This document shows, piece by piece, positions 56,915 to 64,000 of a stretch of 64,000 nt of DNA (within the stretch, counting starts at the first letter, position 1; each line of letters opens with the position of its first letter). The DNA comes from Lutibaculum baratangense AMV1 (GTDB lineage Bacteria; Pseudomonadota; Alphaproteobacteria; Rhizobiales; Tepidamorphaceae). The stretch spans positions 434,001 through 498,000 of the forward strand of contig NZ_AWXZ01000039.1 in the NCBI RefSeq assembly GCF_000496075.1, given 5' to 3'. The translations under genes were made by a program, and so were the position numbers. Below the pieces are notes generated by a model. It was not told where the DNA came from and ran no database searches. It worked only from the letters and a program-made list of their open reading frames with translations.

Positions 56915-57811
56915 TCAGATCCTTCGGGCCTGGGCGGTGCCGAACAGCCCGTAGGGGCGCACGAGGAGGACGACGAGCATCACGAGATACGGCATGACGG
57001 GCTCGAACGCCGGGGCATAGTAGATCGCGATCACGCGCGAGAGCCCGACGATGACGGCCGCGAGCGCGGCGCCCTCGATCTGCCCGAGGCCGCCGATTGC
57101 GGCCACCGCGAAGCCGAGCACGATCGCCTCCGCTCCGAGCCCGGGCGCGACCCCCGAGGTCGGGGTGGCGAGCGCACCCCCGAGGGCCGCGAGGAAGACG
57201 CCGATCGTGAAGGCGATGGAATAGACTTGGCGCGCGTTGATGCCGAGGGTGACGGACACCTCCGGGTCGGCGACCACCGCGAGGATCAGCTTGCCGAGCC
57301 TCGTGTGCCGCATCAGCAATCGCAGGCTCACGACCACGACGACGGCGAGCGCGATCAGCAGGAGCTGGTAGTTCAGGTAGATGATGCCCCCGATCTCGCT
57401 CACGCCGAGCACCTGCATCGCCGCGTCCTGGTAGTGCGCCTGGACGCCGAAGACGAGCTTCTGGAGATCCTCGAAGATCAGGAAGAGCGCGAACGTCACA
57501 AGGATCTGCAGCGCCTCGGGCTTGCCGTAGGTGTAGCGGATGAAGGTCGCCTCGATGAACGGCCCGAGCAGTGCCGCGACCAGAGCCGCGCTGATCAGCA
57601 GGATCGGGAACGACAGCCAGGGGCTGAGGCCCGCGCTCGCCGCCCAGCCGCCGATCGAGACGGCCACGTAGGCGCCGATCGAATAGAAGCTCCCGTGGGC
57701 GACGTTGAGGACGCGGAGCACGCTGAAGACGAGCGTCAATCCGACGGCGATGAAGAAGATGAGGGACGCGGCCGCAAGGCCGTCGACCAGAAGAGGTATG
57801 ATGATGTCCAT
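56915..57811 (-). CDS. livH: Branched-chain-type ABC importer permease (LivH)
   Basis: Inner-membrane permease of 298 residues, eight or so helices. Landmarks are VLNVAHGSFYSIGAYVAVSIGG near residue 33, VVADPEVSVTLGINARQVYSIAFTIGVFLAALGGALA and GLGQIEGAALAAVIVGLSRVI. It lies 75 bases after livK; a strong hairpin in that gap may set the ratio of binding protein to membrane parts. Confidence 0.92.
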   Translation of the reverse strand: MDIIIPLLVDGLAAASLIFFIAVGLTLVFSVLRVLNVAHGSFYSIGAYVAVSIGGWAASAGLSPWLSFPILLISAALVAALLGPFIEATFIRYTYGKPEALQILVTFALFLIFEDLQKLVFGVQAHYQDAAMQVLGVSEIGGIIYLNYQLLLIALAVVVVVSLRLLMRHTRLGKLILAVVADPEVSVTLGINARQVYSIAFTIGVFLAALGGALATPTSGVAPGLGAEAIVLGFAVAAIGGLGQIEGAALAAVIVGLSRVIAIYYAPAFEPVMPYLVMLVVLLVRPYGLFGTAQARRI

Positions 57812-57848
57812 CGTGGCCCGGGATGATGCGACGCTCTTTGGGGGTTCA

Positions 57849-57872
57849 GCGGGCGGGGCAGGCCCCGCCCGC
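57849..57872 (-). terminator. Intercistronic hairpin between livK and livH
   Basis: Perfect 10-bp stem GCGGGCGGGG / CCCCGCCCGC with a CAGG loop and no T-tract. In binding-protein operons such a structure usually stabilises the upstream mRNA or ends part of the transcripts, giving excess binding protein. Confidence 0.5.
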
Positions 57873-57886
57873 GCGTCGAACGGCTC

Positions 57887-59170
57887 CTACTCGTAGGATC
57901 CGGGCTTCGGCAGCGAGGCTGCGAAGTCGGGCGTCAGCGTCCCGATCCAGGCCATCGGGTCCTCGCCGACCGGCGGCGTCACCTGGTCGGCAGGGTAGCG
58001 CACCATCTCGCCGATGACGGGGAAGTCGTGTTCGTCGGACGCGACGGTGACGCCGACCAGCTGGTCCACGAGACCGTCATGATCCTCGCGGACCGTCACC
58101 GTGCCGGTCAGCGTCTCGAGCTCGAGGCCCGCGAAGGCTTCGCGGAGATCGGCGCGGCCGGGCCAGCCGTCGCTCGCCTCGATCGCCTTCTCGTAGGCCG
58201 CCTGAACGGCGAGGATCGTGTTCGCCATCTTCATGGCGGGGAAGACCGGGTACTCGCCGAACCTCTCCCTGTAGGCCGAGACGAACTCCTTCGTCCGCTC
58301 GTTCGCCTGGGCATCCGGCGACATCCACCAGCCGTCACCGAGCACGCCGACGATGACTCCTTCCGGCAGTTCGACGCGCTGCAGCACCGATTCGCCGAGC
58401 GCCAGGACGACCTGCGACGACCGGAAGAGGCCGCGGGCCTGCGCCTGGCGGACGAAGTTCTCAAGGTCGGCCCCCCAGAGATTCGAGAAGATGACGTCGG
58501 GCCTGGCGGCCGCGATGCGCGAGATCTCGGTGTTGAAGCTCGCCGTGCCGAGCTTGGGGAAGAGCTCGGCCACCACCTCGACGTCCGGGTTGAAGGCCTT
58601 CATCGCGCCGGTGAAGATCTGCGCAGCGTCGTGACCGAAGGCGTAGTCGGGATTGATGATCGCGATGCGGGTCGCGTCGGGGCTCTTCTGGGCGAGGTAG
58701 GCCGCGTAGGAGATGAACTCCGGGACCGTGCTCGAATTCGGCCGGAAGACGTAAGGGTGCTCCTCGCCGAGGAAGAGCTGGTGCGTGTCGCAGTTCCAGG
58801 TGACCATCGGCACTTCGAGCTGGTCAGCGATCGGCGCGAGCGCCATGCAGTTGCCGCTCGACAGCGCGGCCACCATCACGCCGATCGACTGGTCGCCGGC
58901 CAGCCGCCGGAACTCCGACACCACGCCCTCGCCGCCCTGAGCCTCGTCGACATAGGTCGGCGCGATCGGCACGCCGCCGATGCCGCCGGCCTCGTTGATC
59001 TGTTCGATGATCAACTCCGCGGCGTTGCGGCCCGGCATACCGTAGGCGGCCGCGGGCCCCGATGTGAAGGTGAAGATCCCCATCCCGATCCGCTCGGGCC
59101 TGTCCTGCGCCGCCGCGGGCCCGGCGATCACGCCCAGTCCGACCGCGAGTGTCGCTGCTAGCTTCCACAT
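57887..59170 (-). CDS. livK: Periplasmic binding protein of branched-chain-type importer (LivK-like)
   Basis: Type I periplasmic-fold protein of 427 residues. The signal peptide (KLAATLAVGLGVIAGPAAAQ) precedes FTFTSGPAAAYGMPGRNAAELIIEQINEAGGIGGVPI, the usual N-lobe, and DATRIAIINPDYAFGHDAAQIFTGAM. It is longer than LivJ/K (about 345), as in binders for amides, aromatic acids or other organic ligands. The ATG at 59170 follows GGAGAACAGGA. Divergent from the DUF2848 gene across a promoter with an 18-bp palindrome. Confidence 0.92.
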   Translation of the reverse strand: MWKLAATLAVGLGVIAGPAAAQDRPERIGMGIFTFTSGPAAAYGMPGRNAAELIIEQINEAGGIGGVPIAPTYVDEAQGGEGVVSEFRRLAGDQSIGVMVAALSSGNCMALAPIADQLEVPMVTWNCDTHQLFLGEEHPYVFRPNSSTVPEFISYAAYLAQKSPDATRIAIINPDYAFGHDAAQIFTGAMKAFNPDVEVVAELFPKLGTASFNTEISRIAAARPDVIFSNLWGADLENFVRQAQARGLFRSSQVVLALGESVLQRVELPEGVIVGVLGDGWWMSPDAQANERTKEFVSAYRERFGEYPVFPAMKMANTILAVQAAYEKAIEASDGWPGRADLREAFAGLELETLTGTVTVREDHDGLVDQLVGVTVASDEHDFPVIGEMVRYPADQVTPPVGEDPMAWIGTLTPDFAASLPKPGSYE

Positions 59171-59285
59171 GTCCTGTTCTCCTCGTTGGCGCCTCGGTGC
59201 CGAGGCTCGGGCGGTCACCGCGATGCCCCATGGCGGCCGCCCCACGCCCCTCGCTCGGTGGCGATCAGCGATATATTAAAAAGGT

Positions 59286-59303
59286 CTTGTGAAATTTCAC
59301 AAG
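59286..59303. promoter_or_regulatory. 18-bp perfect palindrome in the livK / DUF2848 divergent promoter
   Basis: CTTGTGAAATTTCACAAG, perfectly symmetrical. On the minus strand TTGTGA within it, with TAATAT 18 bases downstream, forms a likely promoter for livK, so a bound protein would block it. GntR/FCD regulators bind TnGT...ACnA palindromes, and such a regulator gene lies one gene downstream on the other side. Confidence 0.75.
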
Positions 59304-59428
59304 GGCATTAAACGTGGAGCTGTGTTGCACAGCCTGTCGCGGCCTCACGAGGGCGGGCAGGCTGCCGGCAGCGCCAACCAAAGAACCGGGCCACCCCCCT
59401 ACCGTGCTCGCGCAAGGGAAAAACCAAG

Positions 59429-60115
59429 ATGCTTGAACTGCCCATCCGGATCGAGAGCGTGAACGGCGCGTCGGACGACACGATTTCGGTCGACGAGCTG
59501 GTGATCGCCGGCTGGACGGGCCGGAACAAGGAGGCGATGGAGCACCACATCGCCGAGCTCGAGGCGCTGGGGGTCAAGCGACCCGCGCACACCCCGATCT
59601 ACTACGCCGCGGCCGCGAGCCGCCTCACTCGGGCACCCACGATCGAGGTTCTCGGTGGCGCGTCGACCGGCGAGGCCGAGTTCGTCCTCCTGGCCGGGCC
59701 CAGGGGCCTCTATGTCGGCGTCGGCTCAGACCACACCGATCGCAAGGCCGAGACAATCGGTGTCACGCTGTCGAAGCAGATGTGCGACAAGCCGATCGGG
59801 GCGGCGGTCTGGCCATTCGAAGAGGTCGCGGACCACTGGGACGAGCTCGTGCTCCGCAGCCACGCCATGATCGACGGCGAACGCGTGCTCTATCAGGAGG
59901 GCGCGCTGAAGGGCATGCTTCCGCCGGACTCTCTCATCCATGGGTATGACGCTGGCGGGCAGCTGAAGCCCGGCACGGTGATGTTCGGCGGCACGTTCGT
60001 GGCGATCGGCGGCGTGCGTCCCGCGACCGCCTTCGAGTGCGAGCTTGAGGATCCCGTGCTGAACCGGCGGCTGACGTGCCGCTATGCGATACGCGAATTG
60101 CCCGACCGCGGCTGA
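59429..60115 (+). CDS. DUF2848 family protein
   Basis: Cytosolic protein of 228 residues with the DUF2848 pattern: VIAGWTGRNKEAMEHHIAELEALGVKRP, PRGLYVGVGSDHTDRKAETIGVTLSKQMCDKPIGAAVWPF, and GTVMFGGTFVAIGGVRPATAFECELEDPV. The fold is related to fumarylacetoacetate hydrolases, so a hydrolase or decarboxylase-like reaction on an organic acid is possible, but none is proven. It shares its promoter region with the importer and lies 42 bases before the GntR gene, so the two are probably co-transcribed. Confidence 0.85.
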   Translation: MLELPIRIESVNGASDDTISVDELVIAGWTGRNKEAMEHHIAELEALGVKRPAHTPIYYAAAASRLTRAPTIEVLGGASTGEAEFVLLAGPRGLYVGVGSDHTDRKAETIGVTLSKQMCDKPIGAAVWPFEEVADHWDELVLRSHAMIDGERVLYQEGALKGMLPPDSLIHGYDAGGQLKPGTVMFGGTFVAIGGVRPATAFECELEDPVLNRRLTCRYAIRELPDRG

Positions 60116-60157
60116 GGCCCTAGCTTTGCCGCCCGGGGCCAGAGACGGCAGCACACG

Positions 60158-60853
60158 ATGAGCATGCAGGAGCAGGCGGCTGCGCGCGAGAAGGGCATGC
60201 AGCGCGACGAGGGACCCGCGCGGCGAGTCTCGCTGCGCGACCAGGCGTACAGGCTGATCAAGCAGCAGATCATCACCTGCGAGCTGAGGCCGGGCGAGGT
60301 CTTGAGCGAAGCAGCCGTCAGCACGGCTCTCGGCATCGGGCGGACGCCGGTGCACCAGGCGCTCGACCGGCTCATGGTCGATGGTCTCGTGGAGGTGCTG
60401 CCGCGCAAAGGCGTCATGGTTCGGCCGCTCAGCCTCCATGAGGCGCTCGAGATCATCGACGTTCGGGTGATCAACGAGACCTATTGTGCCCGGCTTGCCG
60501 CGCAGCGCGCCGAACGGGGCGACGTGGAGGTGCTGCGCGACAACCTCGACGGCATGCGCCGTGCGTCACGGCGGCGCGAGATCAACGAGCTGATGCGTCT
60601 CGACCGGGAGTTCCATTCCGCGCTGTCGGCCGCGGGGCGCAACTCGATCCTGTCGGATTTCCTGGCGAACCTGCACGACCGCGCCCAGCGCTTCTGGTTC
60701 GTCTCCCTCAGGGCGCCCGACCACCACGACCGCGTGTGCGAGCAGCACGCCGCGATAGTGGATGCCATCGCCGCGCACGATCCGGATGGGGCCGCCGAGG
60801 CGATGCGGTTCCACATCGAAGCCTTCCGCACGAACGTCACCCGCCAGATCTGA
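60158..60853 (+). CDS. GntR-family transcriptional regulator with FCD effector domain
   Basis: Regulator of 231 residues. The wHTH reads LRDQAYRLIKQQIITCELRPGEVLSEAAVSTALGIGRTPVHQALDRLMVDGLVEVLPRKGVMV. The C-terminal FCD domain, with Asp/His residues that bind a metal and carboxylate (RLDREFHSALSAAGRN), senses organic acids. It most likely represses the divergent livK operon and its own operon through the 18-bp palindrome, released by the imported substrate or its product. Confidence 0.92.
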   Translation: MSMQEQAAAREKGMQRDEGPARRVSLRDQAYRLIKQQIITCELRPGEVLSEAAVSTALGIGRTPVHQALDRLMVDGLVEVLPRKGVMVRPLSLHEALEIIDVRVINETYCARLAAQRAERGDVEVLRDNLDGMRRASRRREINELMRLDREFHSALSAAGRNSILSDFLANLHDRAQRFWFVSLRAPDHHDRVCEQHAAIVDAIAAHDPDGAAEAMRFHIEAFRTNVTRQI

Positions 60854-60917
60854 GGGACACGCGGGCGTCGCGAGCCTCCTGAGGCTGCACCCGACCGCCC
60901 TCGCTCGTGGCGGATCG

Positions 60918-61700
60918 TCAGCGACCTTTCCAGACGGGATCCCGTTTCTCGGCGAAGGCGCGGGGTCCCTCGAGCTGGTCCTCGCTGCCGTACAGGATGT
61001 CGACGGTGGCGTATTGCCGCCGGGCGATCTTGTTCATCACGGTCTGGTAGTCCGAGCCCTCCGCGTCGCGGGCGATCTCCTTGATCGCGGCGAAGACGAG
61101 AGGCGGGCCCTTCTCGAGCAGGCGCGCGAGCTCCCAGGCCTTGTCCATGAGGCCCGCGGCGGGGACGATCTCCTTCAGGAGGCCCCAGCGCAGCGCTTCC
61201 TCCGCGTCCATCCAGCGGCCGGTGTAGAGCATGTCCATCGCCACGTGAAACGGGATGCGCTTCGGCAGCTTCGCGGTCGCGGCGTCGGCGACCGTGCCGG
61301 CGCGGATCTCCGGCAGCGCGAAGGTCGCGTGATCGGCCGCGAGGATGAGGTCGCAGGAGAGCGCGAGCTCGAAGCCGCCGCCGACCGCCATGCCGTTGAC
61401 GGCGGCGATGACGGGCTTGTTGAAGTCCCTGAGCTCCTGCAGGCCCCCGAAGCCGCCGATGCCCGTGTCGTCGTCGACGGCGGCGCCGGCCGCCGCGGCT
61501 TTCAGGTCCCAGCCGGCGGAGAAGAACTTGCTCCCGCCGCCGGTGACGATCGCGACGCGCGTGTCGGGATCGTCGCGGAACTCCGCGAACACCTCGCCCA
61601 TCACCCGGCTCGTGGGATAGTCGATCGCGTTCGCCTTCGGCCGGTCGAGCGTGACCTCGAGGATGCCGCCCTCGCGGCGGGTCTTCACGGCGTCGCCCAT
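60918..61700 (-). CDS. caiD: Enoyl-CoA hydratase family, carnitinyl-CoA dehydratase-like (CaiD)
   Basis: Crotonase-fold enzyme of 260 residues acting on a CoA thioester. It has the oxyanion-hole regions NAIDYPTSRVMGEVF...GGSKFFSAGWDLKAAA and NGMAVGGGFELALSCDLILAADHATFALPEI. The segment MDMLYTGRWMDAEEALRWGLLKEIVP matches CaiD, which hydrates crotonobetainyl-CoA; exact substrate is inferred. AGGAGGA precedes the ATG at 61700. Its start lies 16 bases inside the upstream synthetase gene. Confidence 0.86.
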   Translation of the reverse strand: MGDAVKTRREGGILEVTLDRPKANAIDYPTSRVMGEVFAEFRDDPDTRVAIVTGGGSKFFSAGWDLKAAAAGAAVDDDTGIGGFGGLQELRDFNKPVIAAVNGMAVGGGFELALSCDLILAADHATFALPEIRAGTVADAATAKLPKRIPFHVAMDMLYTGRWMDAEEALRWGLLKEIVPAAGLMDKAWELARLLEKGPPLVFAAIKEIARDAEGSDYQTVMNKIARRQYATVDILYGSEDQLEGPRAFAEKRDPVWKGR

Positions 61701-63742
61701 GATTCCTCCTTCGTGCGGATCAGCGCGTCGGCCGCGAAGGCACCCCGGCCCTCGCCGCAGACGAGCAGCGGATTGATCTCGATTTCCTGCAGATGGCCTG
61801 CGTTGGCTGCGACATAGGCGGCGACCGCCTCGATCGCGTCGAGCGCCGCCTCGAGGTCGGAGGCGCGGCTGCCGCGATAGCCGGTGAGGACCGGCGCAGC
61901 CTTCAGCGACATGAGCGCGGTGCGGAACTCGTCTCGCGTCGCCGGCAGGATGAGCGACACGGTGTCCTTCAGGAGCTCGACGAGCACGCCGCCGAGGCCG
62001 AGCGTCATGAGGAAGCCGAACTGCGGGTCGCGCACCACGCCGACGAGCAGCTCGGCGACGGGCTCGTCGACCATGCACTCGACGAGGAAGCCGGTCGTGA
62101 TGCCGGCCATGTCGCCGGCCGCTGCCTCGACCGCGGCGGCGTCTGTGAGCCTCAGCCTGACGCCGCGGGCCTCGCTCTTGTGGGCGAGGCCGATCGCTTT
62201 CAGCGCGACGGGGAAGCCGATCTCCGCCGCGATGGCGGCCGCTTCGGCAGGCGTGCGGGCGACGCAGCCGCGAGGCACGGGAATGCCGGCGGCGGCGAGC
62301 GCGGCCTTCGCCTCGGGCTCGGAAAGCGTGCGCGTGTCGAAGGTCGGCTCCGTCCCGACGAGCGCGGGCGAGGCGAAGGGCCGCGCCCACGCCCGCCCGA
62401 TCTGCGCGGCGGCCTCGATGGACGCCATCGTCTCGGCGATGCCGCAGAACGGCACGATGCCGAGGCCGACGATCTCCTCGCAGCGGGCCTCGGGCAGGTT
62501 CTCGGTCATCGACGCGACGATCGCGGCGCGCGCGCCGGTGCGCGAGACGGCATCGGACAGAGCGTTCACCGTGACGTCCCAGTCGGCATCGTCGCAGCGG
62601 TCGGTGCGGGGGAAGTCGAGGACGAGGCAGGAGAGGTCGAAGCCCGTCTCCATCATGGCCGAGAACGTGTCGGCCATCGCCTCGCGCTTGCCCCAGACGA
62701 AGGTGTGGTAGTCGAGCGGGTTGGCGATCGCGACCATGTCGTTGAGGGTCGATTTCACGCGCGCCCGGTCCGCACAGCCCAGCTTCTTGTACGACACACG
62801 CCGGCCGACCGCCGCGTCCGCCATGATCGCCGCCTCGCCGCCAGAGCAGCTCATCGACGAGATTGCGGAGCCGGGGAGGGGGCCGTGGACGTGGAGGAGC
62901 TTCAGCGTCTCGAGGAACTCCGGGATCGTGTGGAGCCGCGGGATGCCGAGCCGGTCGAAGAATGCGTCGGACGCGGCGGCGGCGCCGGCGACGGAGGCCG
63001 TGTGGGAGACGGTGGCGGCGCGCGCCTCGTCGGAGCGCCCGACGGTGAAGGCGACGACGGGGGTGCCGGCCTTCCGGGCGGCCTCGGCGAGCGCCTCGTA
63101 GCGGCGCAGATCGTCGATGCCCTCGACATGCAGGCCGACCGCGGTGACGCGGGGATCCTCGAGGAGTGCCAGCGCGATCTCCGACAGGCCCGTCTGCGCC
63201 TGGTTGCCGGCCGTCGCGACATAGGCGATCGGCAGGCCGCGGCGCTGCATCGTCATGTTGATCGCGATGTTGGAGGACTGCGTGACGATTGCCACGCCGC
63301 GCTCGCAGCGTTTTCCCCCGTGCTGGTCGGGCCACATCAGGGCGCCGTCGAGATAGTTGATGACGCCGTAGCAGTTGGGGCCGACGACCGGCATCTTGCC
63401 CGCCGCCTCGAGGAGGGCGGCGTTCAGCGCCGCCCCGTCATGCGTCTCGCCGAAGCCGGAGGCGTAGCAGATCGCCCCGCCGGCGCCGCGGGCGGAAAGC
63501 GCGCGCACGATCGAAACCGTCAGCTCTCGATTGACGCCGACGAAGGCCGCGTCGGGGGCGGCAGGGAGGTCCGCGATGCTGCGGTAGCAGCGCCGCCCGC
63601 AGACTTCGTCCTTCTTGGGGTGGACCGGCCAGATGTCGCCGTCGAAGCCCATCCGGTCGCACTGCCGCACCACCTCCTCGGCCTGCCTGCCACCGATGAC
63701 GGCGAGTGTTCTCGGCCTGAAGACCCGCTCGAGCCGCGACAT
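61685..63742 (-). CDS. ADP-forming acyl-CoA synthetase (acetate-CoA ligase family)
   Basis: Enzyme of 685 residues that converts a carboxylic acid, CoA and ATP to the acyl-CoA with ADP and phosphate. The CoA-binding domain begins VFRPRTLAVIGGRQAEEVV; a succinyl-CoA-synthetase-like flavodoxin domain follows (VAIVTQSSNIAINMTMQRRG, with GSAISSMSCSGGEAAIMAD), and the C-terminal ATP-grasp reads PVALKAIGLAHKSEARGVRLRLTDAAAVEAA. It overlaps both neighbours (TGATG with the dehydrogenase, 16 bases with caiD). Likely activates the imported acid. Confidence 0.88.
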   Translation of the reverse strand: MSRLERVFRPRTLAVIGGRQAEEVVRQCDRMGFDGDIWPVHPKKDEVCGRRCYRSIADLPAAPDAAFVGVNRELTVSIVRALSARGAGGAICYASGFGETHDGAALNAALLEAAGKMPVVGPNCYGVINYLDGALMWPDQHGGKRCERGVAIVTQSSNIAINMTMQRRGLPIAYVATAGNQAQTGLSEIALALLEDPRVTAVGLHVEGIDDLRRYEALAEAARKAGTPVVAFTVGRSDEARAATVSHTASVAGAAAASDAFFDRLGIPRLHTIPEFLETLKLLHVHGPLPGSAISSMSCSGGEAAIMADAAVGRRVSYKKLGCADRARVKSTLNDMVAIANPLDYHTFVWGKREAMADTFSAMMETGFDLSCLVLDFPRTDRCDDADWDVTVNALSDAVSRTGARAAIVASMTENLPEARCEEIVGLGIVPFCGIAETMASIEAAAQIGRAWARPFASPALVGTEPTFDTRTLSEPEAKAALAAAGIPVPRGCVARTPAEAAAIAAEIGFPVALKAIGLAHKSEARGVRLRLTDAAAVEAAAGDMAGITTGFLVECMVDEPVAELLVGVVRDPQFGFLMTLGLGGVLVELLKDTVSLILPATRDEFRTALMSLKAAPVLTGYRGSRASDLEAALDAIEAVAAYVAANAGHLQEIEINPLLVCGEGRGAFAADALIRTKEESWATP

Positions 63743-64000
63743 CAGGCGCCCAGCGGACGCAGGAGGCTGCGGGCGATGATGTGCCTCTGGATCTCCGAGG
63801 TGCCGTCCCAGATGCGTTCCACGCGGGCATCGCGCCAGAAGCGCTCGAGCGGCAGTTCGTCCATCAGGCCCATGCCGCCGTAGATCTGGATCGCCTCGTC
63901 GGTGACGCGCGCCAGCATCTCGCTCGCGTAGAGCTTCGCCGAGGCGATCTGGCGGTTCGCGTCGCGGCCCTTGTCGAGCGCGTCGGCCGAGGCGAGGGTC
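63742..64000 (-). CDS. Acyl-CoA dehydrogenase, C-terminal part (5' end beyond window)
   Basis: The last 85 codons of an FAD-dependent acyl-CoA dehydrogenase: ASAKLYASEMLARVTDEAIQIYGGMG, then LERFWRDARVERIWDGTSEIQRHIIARSLL. The IYGG and WDGTSEIQ segments are the standard C-terminal marks. The upstream half is outside the window. The stop overlaps the synthetase ATG (TGATG), so the gene is in the same operon. Confidence 0.9.
   Translation of the reverse strand, partial: TLASADALDKGRDANRQIASAKLYASEMLARVTDEAIQIYGGMGLMDELPLERFWRDARVERIWDGTSEIQRHIIARSLLRPLGA

Overview
The window is about 64 kb of very GC-rich, densely coding DNA that reads as a chromosomal segment of an alphaproteobacterium, most likely of the order Hyphomicrobiales (Rhizobiales). 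The evidence is a MucR/Ros-type zinc-finger regulator, a BA14K-family secreted protein, the guaB - MAPEG - RsmB-type methyltransferase - BA14K - guaA gene order, a TamA/TamB pair, and frequent GTG/TTG starts with stop/start overlaps. I see no rRNA, tRNA, CRISPR array, prophage or intact insertion sequence. The only mobile-element trace is a short IS-end-like remnant near 34.4 kb, next to a gene fragment.

Layout. 0-3.7 kb (minus strand): acetamidase/formamidase, D-2-hydroxyacid dehydrogenase and an ABC importer (binding protein plus a permease cut by the left edge). 3.8-15.6 kb: mostly single housekeeping and accessory genes (flavodoxin-fold oxidoreductase, sulfotransferase, M48 protease, YtoQ, PhoX phosphatase with a candidate Pho box, TfoX-like, DUF188, TauE/SafE, HerA-like ATPase, cytochrome c, 3-methyladenine glycosylase coupled to a phosphoesterase, aldehyde dehydrogenase). 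15.7-22.5 kb: the outer-membrane assembly pair tamA-tamB. 22.9-24.8 kb: ppx/gppA coupled to rlmE. 24.8-27.8 kb: old-yellow-enzyme reductase divergent from an ArsR regulator, then an MFS efflux pump. 28.0-33.5 kb: the purine segment guaB...guaA. 34.5-42.7 kb: a nitrite/nitric-oxide island (ccoG, DUF488, a small membrane protein, an NsrR-like Rrf2 regulator, group III truncated haemoglobin, a 5-formyl-THF cyclo-ligase with an unusual N-terminus, a PAS protein, nnrS, nirK, then a Ca2+/Na+ antiporter). 43-51 kb: mucR, Spx-like reductase, gatB, VOC protein, glutathione transferase, DUF2147, Sel1-like, ilvD. 51.4-54.5 kb: a MarR-controlled two-component flavin hydroxylase operon with a cupin. 54.5-64 kb: a catabolic region with a complete branched-chain-type ABC importer, a DUF2848 protein, a GntR/FCD regulator, and a CaiD-like hydratase - ADP-forming acyl-CoA synthetase - acyl-CoA dehydrogenase operon that runs off the right edge.

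How the parts fit. The most coherent accessory region is 34.5-41.7 kb. Genes for making and surviving NO surround an Fe-S NO-sensor-type regulator, and two promoters there share an ATGCAT-based inverted repeat with similar geometry. This supports a local NsrR-type regulon. The second accessory unit, 54.5-64 kb, has an 18-bp perfect palindrome in the divergent promoter between importer and DUF2848 gene. It is best explained as the operator of the adjacent GntR/FCD regulator, and the enzymes imply CoA activation, hydration and dehydrogenation of an imported organic acid, possibly carnitine-like. Family names rest on motifs and remembered family features; no database search was run.
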